From Prorocentrum cordatum (Eukaryota > Sar > Dinophyceae > Prorocentrales > Prorocentraceae): a stretch of DNA of 64,000 bases. Below, one piece after another: positions 1 through 11,010 of this stretch. Under the pieces are notes generated by a model. It had not been told where the DNA came from. It saw only the letters and a program-made list of their open reading frames with translations, and made no database searches. Each line of letters opens with the position of its first letter. The stretch's first letter is position 1. A program made the position numbers and the translations under genes. The stretch covers positions 547,001 through 611,000 of the forward strand of contig CAUYUJ010015294.1 of the NCBI GenBank assembly GCA_963575745.1. Reading direction: 5' to 3'.

Positions 1-701
1 GGGGGCTCGCGGAGCTTGTGGCGATAGAGGGGACTCGCGCTGTAAAATCGTCGAAGCTCCATGGGAGATGTTTCCCCAGATTTTCTTCGGGCCCTCTCTG
101 TCAACATGTTTTTTTGGGGGGGTCCTCGGGGGCTCTAGCGACGGGGGAAATCGCGCTGGCGAAACCTTGGTCTTAACAGCGCGAACTTCTACCATCTCGG
201 CAAATGCACTGAACCCCATCGACTCTTGGGACCTGGGCCCCTTCCCAAAACATCGGTCGCCCGCCTCCCACGACTGCCGGGGAGGGCCAAGATGGCGTCC
301 CACGGGCTCCAAGTTCCAAGTGGCCTCACATATCATATTCAAAGAGAGCCCAAGAGGCCCAAGAGGACTCCAAAATGGCGCCAACGTTGCCGCGAGAGGA
401 CCTTCTATCTGCTGAAAGCACGTGGAGTCACACAACTTGCTTCTCTTCGAATCTGCGTCGCGCTTGGAGGCCAGCGAGGAACTCGTGAGGGCCCTGTCTG
501 GGGCCTGTGGGGGCCAGTTCAAAGTTCCGAGTACTAACCTTGCAGGGGGATCGATGGGAATACAATGCGGACCAATCGCGGGTGGGTTGCTGGCGGTACG
601 CGGGCCGATGGCTTTCTTCGGAAAAACAAGGAAACAAAAACCATATTCAAACATTTCAACATGGTTTAAAAAAAAAATGCTGACGACATCCGACCCAAGA
701 G
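1..701. other. No gene recognised
   Basis: Mixed-composition DNA. Several short open frames cover it on both strands, but they overlap and have no recognisable motif. Around 290-380 there is a weak run of the 'CCAAGAGGCCC' type that becomes dense after 1080. I see no RNA gene or element boundary. Confidence 0.5.
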
Positions 702-1040
702 GCCGGAACCCAGAACCCAAAACCCAAAAACCTGGAACCCGGGAACCGGGAACCTGACACCCAGAAACCCGGAACCGGGGAACCGGGAAACCGGGCAAGC
801 CTGGGTGAACCCAACTGGGTGAATCCGGAACCTGGAACCCGGAAATCCGAAACCCGGGAACCTGGAACCCCTGGAACCCGGAACCCGGAACCCGGGAAGC
901 CAGAACCTGGGAACCCGGAACCCGGAACCCGGAACCCGGAACCCGGAAACCGGGAACCCGGAACCGGAACCTGGAACCCGGGAACCCGGAACCCGGGAAC
1001 CCGGAACCTGGAACCTGGAACCCGGAACCCAGGACCTGGT
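702..1040. repeat. Heptanucleotide minisatellite (CCCGGAA)n
   Basis: Imperfect tandem copies of a 7-base unit, AACCCGG in register, run for about 340 bases. Early units are variants (AACCCAG, AACCCAA); later ones are nearly uniform. The long open frame across it is a consequence of the 7-base period (three frames rotate every 21 bases) and encodes only a low-complexity Pro/Glu/Arg/Asn peptide. The unit matches 5 of 7 bases of the plant-type telomere complement (AACCCTA). Confidence 0.85.
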
Positions 1041-1079
1041 TGGAGCTTGTTTTTGTTACAGTCCCCCAGGGCGGCGGGA

Positions 1080-1650
1080 CGCCCCCTACACGGTCAAGAG
1101 GCCCCGAGTCGCCGAAAGGTCGTTCCAAGACGCTCAGGATGGTCTCCAGATGGCCCCAGAGGCCGCGAAAAAGCCAAGAGTCTTATAAGGCTCTCCAAGA
1201 CGGCCCCAACAAGCACAAACCGTTCCATTTCACGGAAAATGTACTTTGTTCGCATGCGCAGCGTTTGGGGGTTCACAGCGTCCAGAACTGCCCCAGATGC
1301 CTCCAACATTGTCCCAGACGGCCCAAGACAATCTCAAGATGAGCCCAAGAGAGCCCAAGAGGGTACCAAAACAGCCCAAGAGGCGCCCAAGACGACCTAA
1401 GACAGCTCCAAGAGGGGCCCAAGAGGGGGAACCCGAACATACATGTCGAGCTCTCGGCCCCAAGAGGCGCCCAGGAAGCCCCCAGAGGCCCCCAAGAGCC
1501 CCCTAAGAGGCCACGAAAGAGGCCCCCAAGACTCCCAACAGGCCCCCTGAAGCCCCAAGAGGCCGCCGAGAAGCCCCCAAGAGGCTCCCCAAGGAAAACT
1601 GCTCCCCAGAGGCTCGCTCCGAAAAGACCCCAAGAAGCATCCGGATTTTG
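1080..1650. repeat. Degenerate CCCAAGAGGC-type tandem repeat
   Basis: A loose 9-12 base motif (CCCAAGAGG and CCCAAGACGG variants) recurs dozens of times. On the minus strand it opens frames rich in Leu-Gly-Ala-Ser-Trp repeats; these are repeat-derived, not a recognisable protein. The same motif makes blocks near 59140-59530 and 60960-61170. A less repetitive segment near 1229-1300 (starting around GGAAAATGTAC) resembles the interruption near 59314-59380, so the blocks may be copies of one larger dispersed repeat. Confidence 0.75.
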
Positions 1651-1873
1651 ATCCACAAATCATGTACGCCTCGAAACTCTGCTGGAGCTCTCTTGAGCCA
1701 CCTTGGCGCCATGTGGGGCAGTCTATCGGCTCTCTTCGACAGGGTGCGAGCTGCATCTCCAAAGATCTCCTCGAAGACCGTCCTGCCTACCCTACCGTTC
1801 CCCTGGGCACGAGCGCGCCACCACGCAGCCACAGTGATGCGAAATGGGCCGGCGGAATGAGCGAAGCGATTAA

Positions 1874-2883
1874 ATCCGCAGGCCCCCTTGTGGGGCCACC
1901 AGGCTGAAGGCCTAAGGTTCGCAACTTCCTGTACCAGTTGCAGATTCCAGTTTCCACTGTTACAGTTCTGCTTCTTGCTGCTTACTGTTCCTTGTTAATG
2001 GACCGCGCGAGGGGGGGAGGCCCAAACGGGCAGGTTTAGCACGCCCTGAGCGTGTGCTCTGAATTGCTGGGTGGGTGAAAATTTACACCCCTCACCAGAT
2101 CGGCGGGGTCAGGGTCCAAAAACACATGGGAGTTGCCACATTTCTGAAATTCGGTGGCACCCCTCACGCAGATCGGCGGGGTCAGGGTCTAAAAACATAT
2201 GGGATTTGCCACATTTCTACAATTTGCTGGCACCCCTCACGCAGATCGGCGGGGTCAGGGTCCAAAAACACATGGGATTTGCCACATTTCTGAAATTTGC
2301 TGGCACCCCTCACGCAGATCGGCGGAGTCAGGATGCACAAACACATCGGATTTGCTACATTTGTGAAATTTGCTGGCACCCGTCACGCAGATCGGCGGGG
2401 TCAGGGTCCAAAAACCAATGGGATTTGATTTCTGAAATTAGCTGGCACCCCTCACGCAGATCGGCGGAGTCAGGGTCCAAAAACCAATGGGATTTGCCAC
2501 ATTTCTGAAATTCGATGGCACCCCTCACGCAGATCGGCTGGGTCAGGGTCCGAAAACCCAAGGGATTCTCAACATTTCTGAAATTCGGTGGCACCCCACA
2601 CGCGGATCCGTAGGGTCATGGTCCAAAAACACTAGTGACTTGCCACATCTTTTTAAATTCGGTGGCACCCCTCACGCAGATCGGCAGGGTCACGACGTCT
2701 AACCAATCGCCAGGTGTGGTAACCCCTCTGGTCATCTATTGGTTTTGCTCATTACGAATCGGCCTCGCATGAGGTTACGATACTGCTTCACGACAGCGCC
2801 CAGGCCTCATGACATAGCTCTTGCTTGCATAGCGCATTCTCCGAGAGAGGACGCCAGCGGCAGGGGGCGAAGCCCTTACAGAT
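1874..2883. mobile_element. Composite TIR element, copy 1 (1010 bp, with 73-bp tandem array)
   Basis: This segment aligns end to end with 55069-55885. Both copies start ATCCGC(A/C)GGCCCCC and end CCCTTAC(A/G)GAT. The ends form a short imperfect terminal inverted repeat: ATCCGCAGG at the left, and ATCTGTAAGG when the right end is reverse-complemented. Just inside the left end lies a conserved GGCCCC-CTTGT-GGGGCC hairpin. The order is unique left part (about 210 bp), a nine-unit tandem array, then a unique right part (about 190 bp). The flanking dinucleotide is AA on both sides, compatible with a 2-bp target duplication. There is no open frame resembling a transposase, so if mobile it is non-autonomous. 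The boundaries come from comparing the two copies and could be off by a few bases. Confidence 0.7.
2085..2695. repeat. 73-bp tandem array inside composite element copy 1
   Basis: About nine units. The core GCACCCCTCACGCAGATCGG recurs at 2158, 2231, 2304, 2377, 2446, 2519, 2592 and 2666, giving steps of 73 bp (one 69, one 74). Each unit continues with a GGTCAGGGTCC-AAAAACA segment and TTGCCACATTTCTGAAATT. There are no unique spacers between units, so this is not a CRISPR array. Confidence 0.95.
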
Positions 2884-4919
2884 AACTGAAAATTATGATT
2901 TCAAATGCGACCCACAAGGCCGGTGGACTCGTCCACACCACTATCAGTCACAGCGCTGAGCGCAAGACTAGTGGCAAACAAAGAAACCAAGAAATGACCG
3001 ACCGTGGGGTGATCGTCCCGACCCGTGCCGAACAACTTTCACCACTTCGTCACCAAATGGCCCTCAACTCCTTTCATCTTTGTGTGCGCAGGCCCTGGAC
3101 ACATGCAGGCGCATGCGCTTCCCAAAGACCTTCAGATTTGACCAACATCTGAGGGAAAGTGAGCATCGACAGAAACATGCAATCTTCAAGTCAAGCGCGC
3201 CGCGAATGCAACGAATGTTTGTTTCACCTGGTGCGCGCGATGAACGACTCGCTTGTGCTACGATTACAAATGGAGAGGGCTAGCCACCCGGAAGAGAACA
3301 TGGCAGCGCACGCTGTACATCATTGCCTATCGGCATGAGAAAACACGGTGCAAGCGAGACGACATATAGGAACACGTGCTTACCGATTGTTGTCGATGAC
3401 GGCCCCTGCCCGTGCTACTTAAGACACGGGTGATACCAACGTGTTGGGAGGGCGAGTGGCCGTGCGCGAGACGGCTCGCGGCTTGCGAGTAGCTTGATCC
3501 ATATTCCTTGTTGGTCTATACTCCCACTCTGCTTCCTGGCTGGCCAATAGCCAATAGCCACTACCGGGCCATTCCATCCTGCCTGTAAAGATTCTGAGCC
3601 CGACTACTTTTATCTAAGGTGTGGCATTCTGTCGCCCATGTTGCAAAATGCGTGGGGGGAACGGGACGGGGCGAGCATCCCGCGCGGAAAACCGAAATGT
3701 CGCTCACGCCCTGGCACCGCGCTCATTTTCTTGAAGAAGTGGCTCAAGTCCATGGAAAAAAACGCTCCGTTCAATTGAGCTCCCGCTGGGGCGTGGCGCA
3801 CATGTTTCGTGCGCAACTTCGAAAATGTAGCTCTCGCCTCGGCGCCTTGCAAATTTCGCCTGAAAACGGCGCTAACGCTCCGACACGGCTCAGATAGCGT
3901 GGCCCTCTTGGGCTCTCGTGGAAGCTTCTGGGGCATTTCTTGGAACACTATTCAGCTAAATAGGGGAGATTTCCATTCATGTGTGACAGCTTCGAGGAAT
4001 TTACCAGTGTTCGTCTTCGCGGAGTCACATCGAACACTCGTGGGGCCGCCTTCGCGGCATCTTGGGGCGTCGTCGGCAATATTCGGGGCATGTTCGATCA
4101 TCTTGGGTGCCCCTTTTAACCCTCATGCGCATGCACACGTACGCATGCACACATTCCTGGAATCGTCTCGCTTGGCCTAGCTGGACGGAGGCAAGGTTCA
4201 TCGATCCTTGTTCCTCCATGGTCGCGAGCACAATACACAGCCCCCGCGCCTCGCTGCCACGAACTATTGAACGCTACCTCCTTGGGCAGCACACCGTATT
4301 AAATCTATTGCCGACTGCCTAAGACACTCAGCTACTTAACGGCAACATGTACTTCAATGGCCCATCAACCCTCGTCACATGAATCAGTGGACCTGGGCAT
4401 CAATTCCAACCTTCTGTAGACAAGTAATGACTACAATGTGCACAACATCCCACTGCAACATTGACGGTAGTGACGATTATTGTCATCGGTGTCAGGTGAT
4501 GTGTGGCACTTAACTGATAATTAGCGACGAATGCGAACGGATGCGTGCCAATGGCGAGCGCAGCGAGAGAACTTTGAGGAATAGTGACCACGCGGCTGAG
4601 GTAGACAACCACGCTTGTGAGTTGGAAGCGGCCGGGGGTCTGAACTGGGTGGGACCCCAAACAATCGGCCAGGAGAGGGTATGAAGCCAAATCCAATCAG
4701 AATCGGTCCCCAGACCCCTCCTGGGGTCCTTCTGGTGCAGTTTTCCACCCCAAATCCGTTCTTCACGGTCGCGGAGCCCGAAAACGGACTCCTGGAGACC
4801 GAACAAGGCAAAACCTTCCCGAACCCAAAGCCTCGAACCTGCCGGCCCTTCCTGCTGGTCAGAACCAATGCTGGGCCACCTCAGACCCCCAGCAGGAACT
4901 TCCCGGGCCATGCCAGGAT
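2884..4919. other. Intergenic; nothing recognised
   Basis: About 2 kb of mixed-composition sequence with only short overlapping open frames. No domain, RNA gene or strong repeat was recognised. Confidence 0.45.
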
Positions 4920-5022
4920 GGCAGGATGGCAGATGCACAAGTCTCAGGCCCAGCCTGACCAGGGCAGGCCTGGTCCCGGCGCATCGCTCCAGCTTTGTGA
5001 TCTCCATATCCTCCATCACACC
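4920..5022. repeat. Dispersed repeat, copy 1 (matches 39761-39850)
   Basis: The stretch containing CAGCCTGACCAGGGCAGGCC, then GGCGCAT..CTCCAGCTTT.TGATCTCCAT and TCCTCCATC, recurs at 39761-39850 in the same orientation with few substitutions. It carries a small inverted repeat (CCTG..CAGG). Function unknown. Confidence 0.6.
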
Positions 5023-5225
5023 TCAGGCCAGACGACCCCCAAACGCTCCAACTTATGATTCTGCTGGTTGCGGCGACGTATCACACCAAACTCCCCTCCC
5101 CCTGGCAAGTCAGCGCATCCCTCCGGACCTGCAAGTGCACACAGGCACATGCGCCGTGCGCGGAGGTGACCAATGCGCTAGCAGCAGGTGACACGAAAGC
5201 AGGCTTGCACCCTCCTCTTCATCCT

Positions 5226-5282
5226 GTCCTCCTCCTCCTCCTCCTCCTCCTCTTCCTCCTCCTCCTACTCCTCCTCCTCGTG
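5226..5282. repeat. (CTC)n microsatellite
   Basis: A run of CTC/CTT triplets about 55 bases long. The surrounding frames are repeat artefacts. Confidence 0.85.
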
Positions 5283-5454
5283 AGACCCCCCAAACGCAAG
5301 AAAAAATCAAACCGAAAGAAAAAACAAACCGAGGACAACCAAAAAACCGGCGGCGCGCATTAAAAAAACACCAGAAACAAGACAGAATCGCCGCAATCCG
5401 GAGACTCTCTGAACCCCATCGAGGTTAAGCCTACCCCTCTCTGCTCTACCATCC

Positions 5455-6385
5455 ACCATGCCCCGCCCCAGGCGCTTCCAGGCGCTCGCAAGCATCTCCC
5501 AGGCGCCCCCAAACGCTCCCAGGCGCCTCCTGGCGCTCCCAGGCGCCCCCTCTCAGGGGCCTGCAGCTTTGCGGTGGCGCGCGCTGGCTTCTCGTCTTGG
5601 CTGGCCGACCCCCCAGGGGTGTCGGGTTCAAACGTTCCCCCCCGGCGGCCGCGTCGGGCAGCGCGCCCCGGCTTAAGGGGGGGATCGCGCCAACTCGCGC
5701 AGGCGTTTCAAGAGGCACGCCCAGGTGCATCCCAGGCGCCCCCAGACGCCCCACAAGAGCTTCGCAGAAACCTACCACTAGCCTCGCGGGAGCCTCAGTC
5801 TGGCGACGCGCCCTGGCCTGCGGCGAGCTCGCGCCGACGCCCCCAGGCACTCCCAGAGGCGCCCTCAAGCACCCCCCAGGCGTTCCCAGACTCTCCCATG
5901 CGTATCCCCCGGCGCCCCCAAGCACTCCCAGGCACGGGCGCTCCCGGGCGCTCCCAGGCGCCCCCAGGCGCCCCCAGGCGCTCCCCAAACGCTCCCAAGC
6001 ACCCCAGGCGCTCCAGGCGCTCCCAGGCGCTCCCGCGCGCCCCCAGGCGGTTCCCAGGCGGATCCCAGGCGGTTCCCGGGCGGCTCCCGGCGGGCGCTCC
6101 CAAGCGCTCCCTGGCGCCCCCAGAGGCGCCCCCGATGCACTCCCAGGCGCTCCCAGGCACTCCCAAGCGCTCCTAAGCGCTTCCCAAGCGCTCCCAGGCG
6201 CCCTCGAGCGCTCCCAAGCGCCCCCGGGCGGCTCCCAGGCGCTCTCAGGCGCCCCCAGGCGCCCCCCCAGGCACTCCTAAGCGTTTCCCAGACACTTCCC
6301 ACGCGCCCCCATGAGCTCCCAGGCGGTTCCCAGGCGCATCCCCGTCGCTCCAGACGCCCCCAAGCGCTCCCAGACCCTCGCTGAA
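5455..6385. repeat. Decanucleotide minisatellite (GCGCTCCCAG)n
   Basis: A 10-base GC-rich unit, GGCGCTCCCA/GGCGCCCCCA, is repeated with substitutions for about 0.9 kb. It is interrupted around 5590-5700 by non-repetitive GC-rich sequence. Overlapping frames of 120-227 aa on both strands arise because the repeat lacks stop codons. The 10-base step is close to one helical turn. Confidence 0.85.
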
Positions 6386-6389
6386 GACC

Positions 6390-6811
6390 CGACTCCTGAA
6401 ATAACCCGCCACGTTTGCACAGGTTCCATTCTACAATGCTTTCCCTCTACTTCGTGCGTGTCACACTCTGACGGGGGAGAAGCACCTGACAGACGGAAAA
6501 TACTGTAAGAAGAAACCTGTGCAAGTACGGCTGGTTAAATATGAGAGTGGGGTTCTTAAGCGATAGAAATCTGCATTCTGACCAACGAGGCGCCGTGCAT
6601 GAGGAGCACGACCGCACTGCCCAGGCGCGCGACAGCGCACCCTCCCGAGCCAGAAAGTACAAGGGCTCGAAAATCGAGCCCTTGCACCTTACGAACTTGT
6701 AGCGCCCCCTCCTAAGCCGGAAAGTCCAAGGGCTCGAGAATCGAGCCCTTTAAACCTACGAGCATGCAGCGCCCCCTCCCTGGCAATAAAATTCAAAGGC
6801 TCGAAAATCCG
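6390..6811. repeat. Palindromic-unit composite repeat, copy 1
   Basis: A unique segment (6390-6650, beginning CTCCTGAAATAACC) is followed by about three tandem units of roughly 60 bp. Each unit carries a hairpin of the form CAAGGGCTCG-loop-CGAGCCCTT (at 6660-6684, 6727-6750, and a decayed one at 6793). Related segments lie at 21425-22130, 22690-23240 and 23295-23690 with the same order of parts. No coding capacity is evident. A GT-rich microsatellite starts exactly where the last unit breaks off. Confidence 0.75.
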
Positions 6812-8659
6812 TGTCCGTGTCCGTGCCCGTGTCTGCGTGTGTGCGTGTGTATGTGAATGTGTGTGTGTGTGTTGGTGAGTATGTGTGTGCGTGTGCTGTC
6901 GGTGTCAGTGTCTGCGTCTGTGTGTGTGTGTGTGTGAATGTGTTTTTGCCTGTGTCGGTATATGTGTCTGTGGCTGTGTGTCTGTGTTTGTGCCTGCGTC
7001 TGTGTCTGTGTCGGTGTCTGTGTTTATGCTTGTGTGTCTGTGTCTGTGCCTGTGTTTGTGACTGCGTCTGTGTCTGTGTGCCTGTGTCTGTGTCGGTGTC
7101 TGTGTTTGTGTATGTGTCTGTGTCTGTGTCTGTGTCTGTGGCTGTGGCTGTGTATGTCTGTGTTTGTATATGTGCCTGTGTGTGTGCCTGTGCCTGTGTA
7201 TGCGTCTGTGGCTGCATATGTGTCTGTGCTCCTGTGTCCGTGTCAATGTCTGTGTCTGTGCGTGCGTCTGTCTGTGTATGTGTCTGTGTCGTTGTCGGTG
7301 TCTGCGTCAATGTCTGGATCGGTCTCTGCGTCTGTGTCCCTTCGTCTGTGTATGAGTAGTTATGTGTCTGTGTCTGTGTTGGTGTCTGTGTCTGTGTCTG
7401 TGCCTGTGCCTGTGGTTGTGTCTGTGGCCGTGCCTGTGCCTGTTTGTGTGCATCAATGTCCGTGTCTGCGTCTGTGTCCGTGTCCGTGTCTGTGCCTGCT
7501 GCTGTGTGCGTGTGCCCGTGTCAGTGTCAGTGTCTGTGTGTGTGTCTGTGTCTGCATGTGTCTATGTCTGTGCGCGTGTGTCTGTGCATGTGTCTGTGTG
7601 TGTGTCTGTGTCGGTGTCGGTGTCTGCTGCTGTGTGCGTGGGCCCGTGTCAGTGTCAGTGTCTGTGTGTGTGTGTGTCTGTGTCTGCCTGTGTCTATGCC
7701 TGTGCGCGTGTGTCTGTGCATGTGTCTGTGTGTGTGTCTGTGTCGGTGTCGGTGTCTGTGGCTGTGTCTGCGTCTGTGTCTGAGCCTGCGTGTGTGTGTG
7801 TGTGTGTGTATCAGTGTTTGTGTCTGTGCTTGTGTCTGTGTCTGTGTCTGTGTGTGGTTGTGTCTGTGTCGGTGTCTGTGTCTTTGTCGGTGTATGTGTC
7901 TCTGTGCCCGTGTCTGAGCACGTGAGTGTGTGTAGTGTGCGAGGGTGTGCGTGATTGTGCGTGAACGTGTGTGTGTGTGTGCGTGTGCGTGTGCGTGTGC
8001 GTGTGCGTGTGCGTGTGCGTGTGCGTGTGCGTGTGCGTGCGCGTGTGTTTGTGTGTGTGTGTGTGCGCGTTCGTGTGCGTGTTTGTGTCAGGGTGTGTGT
8101 GTGTGTGTGTGTGCGTGTGTGTGTGTGTGTGTGTGCGAGTGTGCGTGTGTGTGTGCGTGTGTGTGTGAGTCCGTGCAAGTGTGTGTGTGTGAGTTTGTGC
8201 ATGTATGCGCGAGTGCGTGTGCGTGTGTGTGTATGCGTGTTTGGGTGTGCATGAATGTGTGTGAGTGTGCGTGGGTGCGTGCGAGTGTGTATACTGTGTG
8301 TGTGCGTGTCTGCGTGGGTGTGCGTGAGTGCGTGTGCGTGTGCGTGTGCGTGTGTGCGTGGGTGCGTGAGTGTGTGCGAGTGTGCGTGCATGTGTGTGTG
8401 TGTCAGTGGGTGTGAGGGTGTGTGTGTGTGTGTGTGTGTGCGCGGGCCTGTGTGCACGTGCGTGTGTGTGTGTGTGAATGTGTGTGTGTGTGTGTGAGCG
8501 CGTGAGTCTGCGAGCGTGTGTGTGTGTGGGTGTGCGTGAGTGTGTGTGTGTGAGACCGTGGGTGAGGTGTGACCGTGTGTGTGAGTGCGTGTGTGTGACT
8601 GTGTGTGTGTGTGCGTGAGTGTGTGGGTGTGCGTGAGTGTGTGTGTGTGTGTTTGTGAA

Positions 8660-8695
<36 letters not shown>

Positions 8696-9137
8696 AATGT
8701 GCGTGGGTGTGCGCGGGTCTGTGTGCATGTGTGTGGGGTAAGTTTTTGTGTGTATGTGTGTGGGTGTGTGAGTGTGCGTGTGTGTGGGTATGTGGATGTG
8801 TGTGGGTGTGCGTGTGTGTGTGTGTGTGCGTGAGTGCGTGTGGGTGCGTGTGTGTGTGTGTGCGTGCGTGAGTGTGTGTGCGTTCGTGTGCGTGGGTGTG
8901 TGAGTGTGTGTGCGTGTGTGGGTGGGTGGGCGTGTGTGAGCGCGCGTGGGTGTAAGCCTGCGTCTGTGTGGGTGCGTGTGTGTGCGTGCGTGTGTGCGTG
9001 AGTGTGTGTGTGTGTGTGTGAGTGAGTGCGTGTGTGCGTGCGTGTGAGTGCGTGAGTGTTTGTGTGTGTGTGAGTCTGCGAGTGTGCGTGAGCGTGTGTG
9101 GGTGCGTGTGCGCGCGCGTGTGTGACTGTGTGAGTAC
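6812..9137. repeat. G/T microsatellite, about 2.3 kb (TGTGTCTG, then GTGTGCGT)
   Basis: The plus strand is almost only T and G with scattered C and A. The 5' two thirds favour TGTCTGTG units; from about 7930 it becomes (GT)n/(GTGC)n. Very long open frames occur here (up to 595 aa on the minus strand, His/Thr-rich; Cys/Val-rich on plus). All are artefacts of a stop-poor dinucleotide. Alternating purine-pyrimidine tracts of this length are candidates for Z-DNA. Confidence 0.95.
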
Positions 9138-9140
9138 GCG

Positions 9141-9920
9141 TCCACCACCGCCACCGCCGCCACCACCACCACCACCACCACCACATCGCGACTACATCAA
9201 CCACCACATCACCACCACATCGCCACCACATTGCCACCACATCGCCACCGCATCAGCACCACAACACCACCACATTGCCACCACATCACCACCACATCAC
9301 GTTCACATCGCCGCGCCACGCATAACCACCACACCACCACCACCACATCACCAACGCATCACTGTCACATCACCACCACATCACTACCACAGCACCACCA
9401 CAGCACCACCACAGCACCGCCGCATCACCGCCACATCACCACCACATCACCACCACCTCACCACCACAACCACCACCACCACCACCGCCGCCGCAACCGC
9501 CACCGCCACCGCCACGGCCACCACCACCAACACCGCCACCACCAGAACAACAGCACACGCATACACAAACACCACAACAACAAACACACACACACACCAC
9601 AACAACAACAACACACATACCACAACACACACAAACACACACACACACGCACACACACACGCACACCACAACAACAACCACACACACACCGACACCAACA
9701 CCAACGCCGACACTAACACCAACACCAACAACAATATCAGCAGCAACAGCAACAACCACAACAACAACACTAACACCAACACAAGCACAGACACCGACAC
9801 TAACACCAGCACCAAAAAACAACAACAACAGCTGCAACAGCAACAACAACAAACACACACACACGCGCACACACACACGCATACACGAACGCACGCACGC
9901 ACGCACGCACACATGCACTA
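9141..9920. repeat. C/A-rich simple repeat (CCA)n, (CAA)n, (CA)n
   Basis: Immediately after the G/T block the same strand becomes C/A-rich: CCACCACCG and CACCACATC units to about 9540, then CAACAACA and ACACAC tracts to about 9920. The strand switch lies near 9137-9141. The Thr/His-rich and Val/Cys-rich frames here are repeat artefacts. Confidence 0.95.
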
Positions 9921-10690
9921 CAATGGCAAGCCCTGCTAAGGCCTTCTCTCAACGCAAGGCATTGCAATGTCCTGCCCGACGCAGCTCAACCCCAGCACCC
10001 CCCGCCGGGCAATGCGAAGTCCTGCGAAGCCGCGCAAGTGCACCGTGCTGGCCCCTGCCAAGCCCTGCCGAGCATGTCTACAGCTACCGCGACGGGGGCC
10101 GGCGGCAGAGGCCGAAGCCAAGCGCGCGCGTGCGCGCGCGAACTTTCCGGCGCCCACCTGCGCTCGCCTTTGGCGCCGGAGAGGAGAAATCGTAGAAGCA
10201 TATTCCAAGCGCATTTTAAGGTGCCAGCGCAAACGGCAGAGGAGCATCGAGCATCGCCTGGGGGATATACGCATTGGGCCTCGAGAAAATCGCCAGCGCC
10301 AGAAACGACCTTATTCAGGCATGCCGCCGTTCGATCAGCTAAGCTCTTGGCCAGAGAAGGCGGCCCGACATGTGGGCTCATACTAAATCGCGAAGAAATC
10401 GTGCCCTCTTCTCCACCTCGATCACCCGCTCACGCGGCAGACGACACCTTCTTCTCCCAATGCACCTTGTTGGCGCCGTCGCGCGGCGGCACGTTCACGC
10501 GCGAGCGGAACTCCGCCCGGGCGGCCGCCGCAGCGCCGACGAAGTAGAAGCCGCCCATCGCCCTCGCCGGCGCGAAGGTCGCCCGCTTCTCCCTGGAAGA
10601 CAGGCCCTGCAACGCTGTCAGCAAGACTCTGGGCCCTTCTCGGGCCCTCGCTTCGGCCGCCGCGGGCGGCTTCGGCGCGTCAGCCTTCCC
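9921..10690. other. GC-rich; nothing recognised
   Basis: Short overlapping frames on both strands with no family signature. A (GCGC)n-like patch lies near 10120-10140. Confidence 0.4.
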
Positions 10691-11010
10691 CTCGGGTTCC
10701 CCGGCCGCAGCGCTCGCCGCCGGGCTCCGAGGAGCCTTCGGCTCTGGCCGCCCGGCTGGAGAGCGCGCCGCAGAGCGCGGAGTGGCCCCGCTGCTGCAAA
10801 GCTCGCCGCCGGGCCAGGGCCCATCCGACTCGGGCCCCCGGGCTGGAGAGCGCGCCTCAGAGCGCGATGTGGCCTTCTGCCCCGGCGCGCCGGCCGCAGA
10901 GCTCGCCCCCGGACTCCGAGGGATCTGGCCCCAGGGCTGGAGAGTGCGCCGCAGAGCACCGAAGGGCCTTCACCTCCGGCGCCCCGGCCGCAGAGCTCGC
11001 CGGCGCCAGC
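10690..11010. repeat. Degenerate GC-rich tandem repeat, about 3 units of about 100 bp
   Basis: The segment CCGGGCTGGAGAGCGCGCC-CAGAGCGC recurs at about 10750, 10838 and 10934 (the last with GAGAGTGCGCCGCAGAGC), each followed by a GGCCTT/GGCCCC run and GAGCTCGCC. It overlaps the end of the minus-strand coding-like relic described next. Confidence 0.6.

Noticed and set aside
2085-2695. CRISPR-like regular repeats
   Set aside because: The units are contiguous 73-bp tandem copies with no unique spacers, in a eukaryotic context.
7453-9240. 595-aa minus-strand frame of His/Thr repeats (and other long frames in 6812-9137)
   Set aside because: Pure consequence of a GT microsatellite that lacks stop codons; no non-repetitive segment.
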